Shown here in pieces: positions 5,074 through 7,086 of a stretch of 7,086 bases of DNA. The position numbers and the translations under genes were made by a program. The notes beneath the pieces were generated by a model. That model saw only the letters and a list, made by a program, of their open reading frames with translations. It did no database searches and was not told the DNA's origin. The stretch's first letter is position 1. Every line of letters begins with the position of its first letter. The stretch covers positions 1 to 7,086 of the forward strand of contig CAYYLT010000186.1 in the NCBI GenBank assembly GCA_964472385.1, read 5' to 3'. This stretch comes from JAGXLC01 sp964472385. Its GTDB lineage: Bacteria; Bacteroidota; Bacteroidia; Bacteroidales; UBA12077.

Positions 5074-5622
5074 TCACTTGTCAGTGAGTGACTTATGACT
5101 CCATTGATGTTTTTTGAAATTTAGTTTTGTGGTCGCGCTATCCTTGGTTGCCACAACAATTCCACCGGGAACCATCGCGGTCTCCCAGCATCCTGCAGAA
5201 TCTACAGGAATCTTTTGTTTTTTTCCATTTTTCAATTGCATGTAGAAGTGATCCTGGAGTATCACTTCGCCGGAAAGGGTTTGCTTCGTACTGTCAAAGT
5301 GTGTGATACAAATAAAAGGTTCCCCTGCATCAAGGGCATGGTGATATGCCGTCATGGCTTCTACCTCATATTCTTCAGGGGTAAGAAAAGCAGGTCCGTG
5401 CATCATCTCTTCTACCATATGTTTTAAATCAGCATGCGTTTTTGATCCGAAGCCTTCTCCGTAAAAACTTCCCTGTGGACCATGGCAACTCGCACAATGG
5501 TTTTCAAAAGATTGCACCGGCCCTGGGTCAAATGCTTTGAACCGGTATTCAAATACACCGTTTAATGCAAGGAAGACAAGAGCAAGTCCTGAAAAGGTAA
5601 ATATTACACTAAATGTTTTCAT
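5074..5622 (-). CDS. Membrane-anchored c-type cytochrome with C-terminal extension
   Basis: A 182-residue haem protein. Residues about 5-23 are one hydrophobic segment, either a membrane anchor or a signal peptide, followed by a periplasmic part. One haem-binding motif, CASCH (Cys43, Cys46, His47), opens a short class I cytochrome c domain (about 38-98), with GPQGSFYGEGF after the haem site. Met73 or Met74 in EEMMHGPAFL is the likely sixth ligand, and the closing helix EEYEVEAMTAYHHAL (83-97) fits. The remaining 80 or so residues (VILQDHFYMQLKNGKKQKIP..., then a basic tail) are beta-like and not recognised. The gene follows the sugar dehydrogenase on the same strand after 150 bases, suggesting that it takes electrons from that enzyme and passes them to the respiratory chain. 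That partnership is inference. Confidence 0.85.
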   Translation of the reverse strand: MKTFSVIFTFSGLALVFLALNGVFEYRFKAFDPGPVQSFENHCASCHGPQGSFYGEGFGSKTHADLKHMVEEMMHGPAFLTPEEYEVEAMTAYHHALDAGEPFICITHFDSTKQTLSGEVILQDHFYMQLKNGKKQKIPVDSAGCWETAMVPGGIVVATKDSATTKLNFKKHQWSHKSLTDK

Positions 5623-5671
5623 AGGGAGAAAGCATGTTGTTTGACAGTATCTGTTTTATTGTATGCTAATG

Positions 5672-5694
5672 ATTCATGCTTACGGGTCATGAAT
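5672..5694. promoter_or_regulatory. Inverted repeat in the leader of the cytochrome gene
   Basis: ATTCATG (5672-5678) and CATGAAT (5688-5694) are perfect 7-base inverted arms with a 9-base spacer, 50 bases upstream of the cytochrome start. It could be an operator, a leader hairpin or a processing site between the two genes. No canonical -7 box was found in the 150-base gap, so read-through from the dehydrogenase gene is possible. Confidence 0.3.
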
Positions 5695-5772
5695 GCAAAA
5701 GCAGGTAAAATAACCTGAATTTGACCAAATTACCACAGCGATATGCGTGGGTGGACGGCAGCGGGTTACGAA

Positions 5773-6954
5773 TCATTGGTCCCGGTTATAGCTCAACCTG
5801 TAAATGACATTGCCCCAGTCATCTGATATCAGGAGTGATCCGTCAGGGGCCACTACGACATCTACCGGCCGTCCCAGCAATTTTCTGTTTTCACCCAGAA
5901 AATTCACATATTTTTTTTCTCCCCATGGGTGTCCATCTTCAAAGTAGACCCGTGTAACACAGTATCCGGCTCTTTCTTCGCGGTTCCAGGAGCCATGGTA
6001 TGTCACAAAAGCATCGTTTTTGTAAGTTTTTGGGAAATGATCTCCGGTATAAAAGGTCATGGCATTGGCAGCCCAGTGTGCACCTGCGTTCCATTGTGGG
6101 GGGATGGTCTTTTCGGCCAGCTCAACGATATCTTCCCTGTCCATATACTCATAACGCGGTATTTTGGATCCCACAATAAATGGATGTCCGTAGTACCCGC
6201 CTTTGACATAATGATTCATTTCTTCCGGTGGATTTAAATTGGTAATGGGCTGGTTGCGGCCGGGCGCTTTTTTTTCCATTACCCGTCCAAACCAGTCACT
6301 GCCATGATCCATACCCCATATTTCGTTGGTGCCCGGACGCACAACAAGTTTTTCCGTATTTCGCAGTCCACTGGCAAATAGCTGTTTATCTGTTCCATCC
6401 AGAGCAAACGACCAGATCTTCATGCGTTCGGTATCGCTTTCATCGGTAATGTTCCCGCTACAGCCTATTTCTGTATATATCCGGTTGTTATGGATGAGCA
6501 CGGGTCTCCACCAATGTCCGCCCCCTTTGGGCAATTCTCCTTCCGGAATGACAGTCACTTTTTCATCAGACCGGCCGTCACCATCGATATCCCGTGCCTT
6601 GAAAATGGCACCGCTCTCTGTGTACCACATCCAGCCGTTTTTCCAATCCATCCCATGAACTGTGGGATGACCCGAAACAAAATCGGTGACGGTCTCATAA
6701 TATCCATCACCATCTTTATCTTTACACGTTTTGATCTTCCCTGAGTTAGGCAGACTGACATACAGGGTGCCCTCATCATCAAACTGCATAAATCGTGGCT
6801 TTTCTATTTCATTTTGCACAATTTCCAGCTTGAAACCTTCCCTTACCCATATTGCTTCGTCGGTTTGCTGTTGGGGCTGGCTGTTTGCTTTACAGCCTGA
6901 TAGTATTACAATTGCAATGCTCAGCAATGCTATCTGGAAATGGAGATTTTTCAT
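5773..6954 (-). CDS. PQQ-type glucose/sorbosone dehydrogenase lipoprotein
   Basis: A 393-residue beta-propeller dehydrogenase of the soluble glucose/L-sorbosone dehydrogenase family, which uses PQQ to oxidise aldoses or related sugars outside the cytoplasm. Residues 1-21 form a lipoprotein signal ending in the lipobox LSGC, with Cys21 as the acylation site. Recognisable family landmarks run in order: DKDGDGYYE (79-87) and DIDGDG (122-127), which look like calcium-binding loops; GGGHWWRP (144-151), whose His147 sits where the family has its catalytic base; HNNRIYTEIGCSGN; GLRNTEKLVVRPGTNEIWGMDHGSD; the YHGSWNR segment; and the closing GRPVDVVVAPDGSLLISDD blade. The length is normal for the group and no key segment is missing. 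The cytochrome c gene lies 150 bases downstream and is the likely electron acceptor. No PQQ-synthesis gene is in view. Substrate and true cofactor remain unproven. Confidence 0.88.
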   Translation of the reverse strand: MKNLHFQIALLSIAIVILSGCKANSQPQQQTDEAIWVREGFKLEIVQNEIEKPRFMQFDDEGTLYVSLPNSGKIKTCKDKDGDGYYETVTDFVSGHPTVHGMDWKNGWMWYTESGAIFKARDIDGDGRSDEKVTVIPEGELPKGGGHWWRPVLIHNNRIYTEIGCSGNITDESDTERMKIWSFALDGTDKQLFASGLRNTEKLVVRPGTNEIWGMDHGSDWFGRVMEKKAPGRNQPITNLNPPEEMNHYVKGGYYGHPFIVGSKIPRYEYMDREDIVELAEKTIPPQWNAGAHWAANAMTFYTGDHFPKTYKNDAFVTYHGSWNREERAGYCVTRVYFEDGHPWGEKKYVNFLGENRKLLGRPVDVVVAPDGSLLISDDWGNVIYRLSYNRDQ

Positions 6955-7025
6955 GGAATTGTAGTTTTTATATTGATGAATTATGTTGGATAATTGTTTA
7001 TGACCCGCAATGGATACCGTTAGTT

Positions 7026-7086
7026 CATTTAACCTGTATTATTCATAAAAAATGGAAAAACATTTATAAACAAAAGAATATTAGTG
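7026..7086 (-). mobile_element. Truncated end of MITE-like repeat element (copy 3)
   Basis: The reverse complement of 7026-7085 aligns to 4785-4845, the right end of the full element, with five mismatches and one gapped base. The terminal CCTGTATTATTCAT starts at 7033. The match also includes the flanking CATTTAA, so the conserved unit may extend a few bases beyond the CCTG terminus. The remainder lies right of the window. The gap 6955-7025 upstream of the dehydrogenase shows no clear -7 box, so this element end is the nearest possible source of a promoter for that gene. Confidence 0.7.

Noticed and set aside
5215..5427. 70-codon plus-strand frame inside the cytochrome gene, and similar frames at 5929-6237, 6326-6658 and 6731-6964
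   Set aside because: All are antisense to the cytochrome or dehydrogenase genes, lack domains or signals, and are best explained as shadow frames.

Overview
This window looks like chromosomal accessory DNA from a member of the Bacteroidota. The main evidence is the -7 promoter motif TAnnTTTG, which recurs just upstream of genes (343-350 +, 2040-2033 -, 4790-4797 +). Most starts lack strong Shine-Dalgarno sequences, and the protein families (sugar-dehydrogenase lipoprotein, small outer-membrane barrel, PAP2 phosphatase) fit. The genus cannot be fixed from the sequence.

Layout. Positions 1-49 are the cut-off end of a repeat element. A leader with promoter-like signals on both strands follows, then nikR (378-779, +), a nickel-responsive repressor with all four metal ligands intact. 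Convergent to it is a Gfo/Idh/MocA-family NAD(P)-dependent oxidoreductase (1015-1998, -). Next come a small two-helix membrane protein of unknown function (2192-2596, -), a PAP2-superfamily phosphatase (2741-3511, +) and a small outer-membrane beta-barrel protein (3715-4308, +). A 765-base gene-free gap holds a complete non-coding repeat element (4382-4837) and two strong hairpin terminators. The last block, on the minus strand, is a PQQ-type glucose/sorbosone dehydrogenase lipoprotein (5773-6954) followed by a membrane-anchored c-type cytochrome (5074-5622). It ends in a third, truncated copy of the repeat element (7026-7086).

How the genes relate. The dehydrogenase and cytochrome c form the only convincing functional pair: sugar or aldose oxidation outside the cytoplasm with electrons passed to a haem protein. 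The first five genes look like independent units on alternating strands.

The most notable structure is the repeat family. Three copies sit in alternating orientation, so each gene block lies between inverted arms: 49 bp around the nikR-to-barrel block and about 61 bp around the dehydrogenase-cytochrome block. The full copy has short terminal inverted repeats, no reading frame, a large internal foldback and a promoter-like sequence pointing outward. It looks like a MITE-like (non-autonomous) element. A second, unrelated 32-bp inverted pair and a recurring 9-mer, TCTATAAAC, also lie only between genes. I did not find a recognisable defence, CRISPR, toxin-antitoxin or biosynthetic system.
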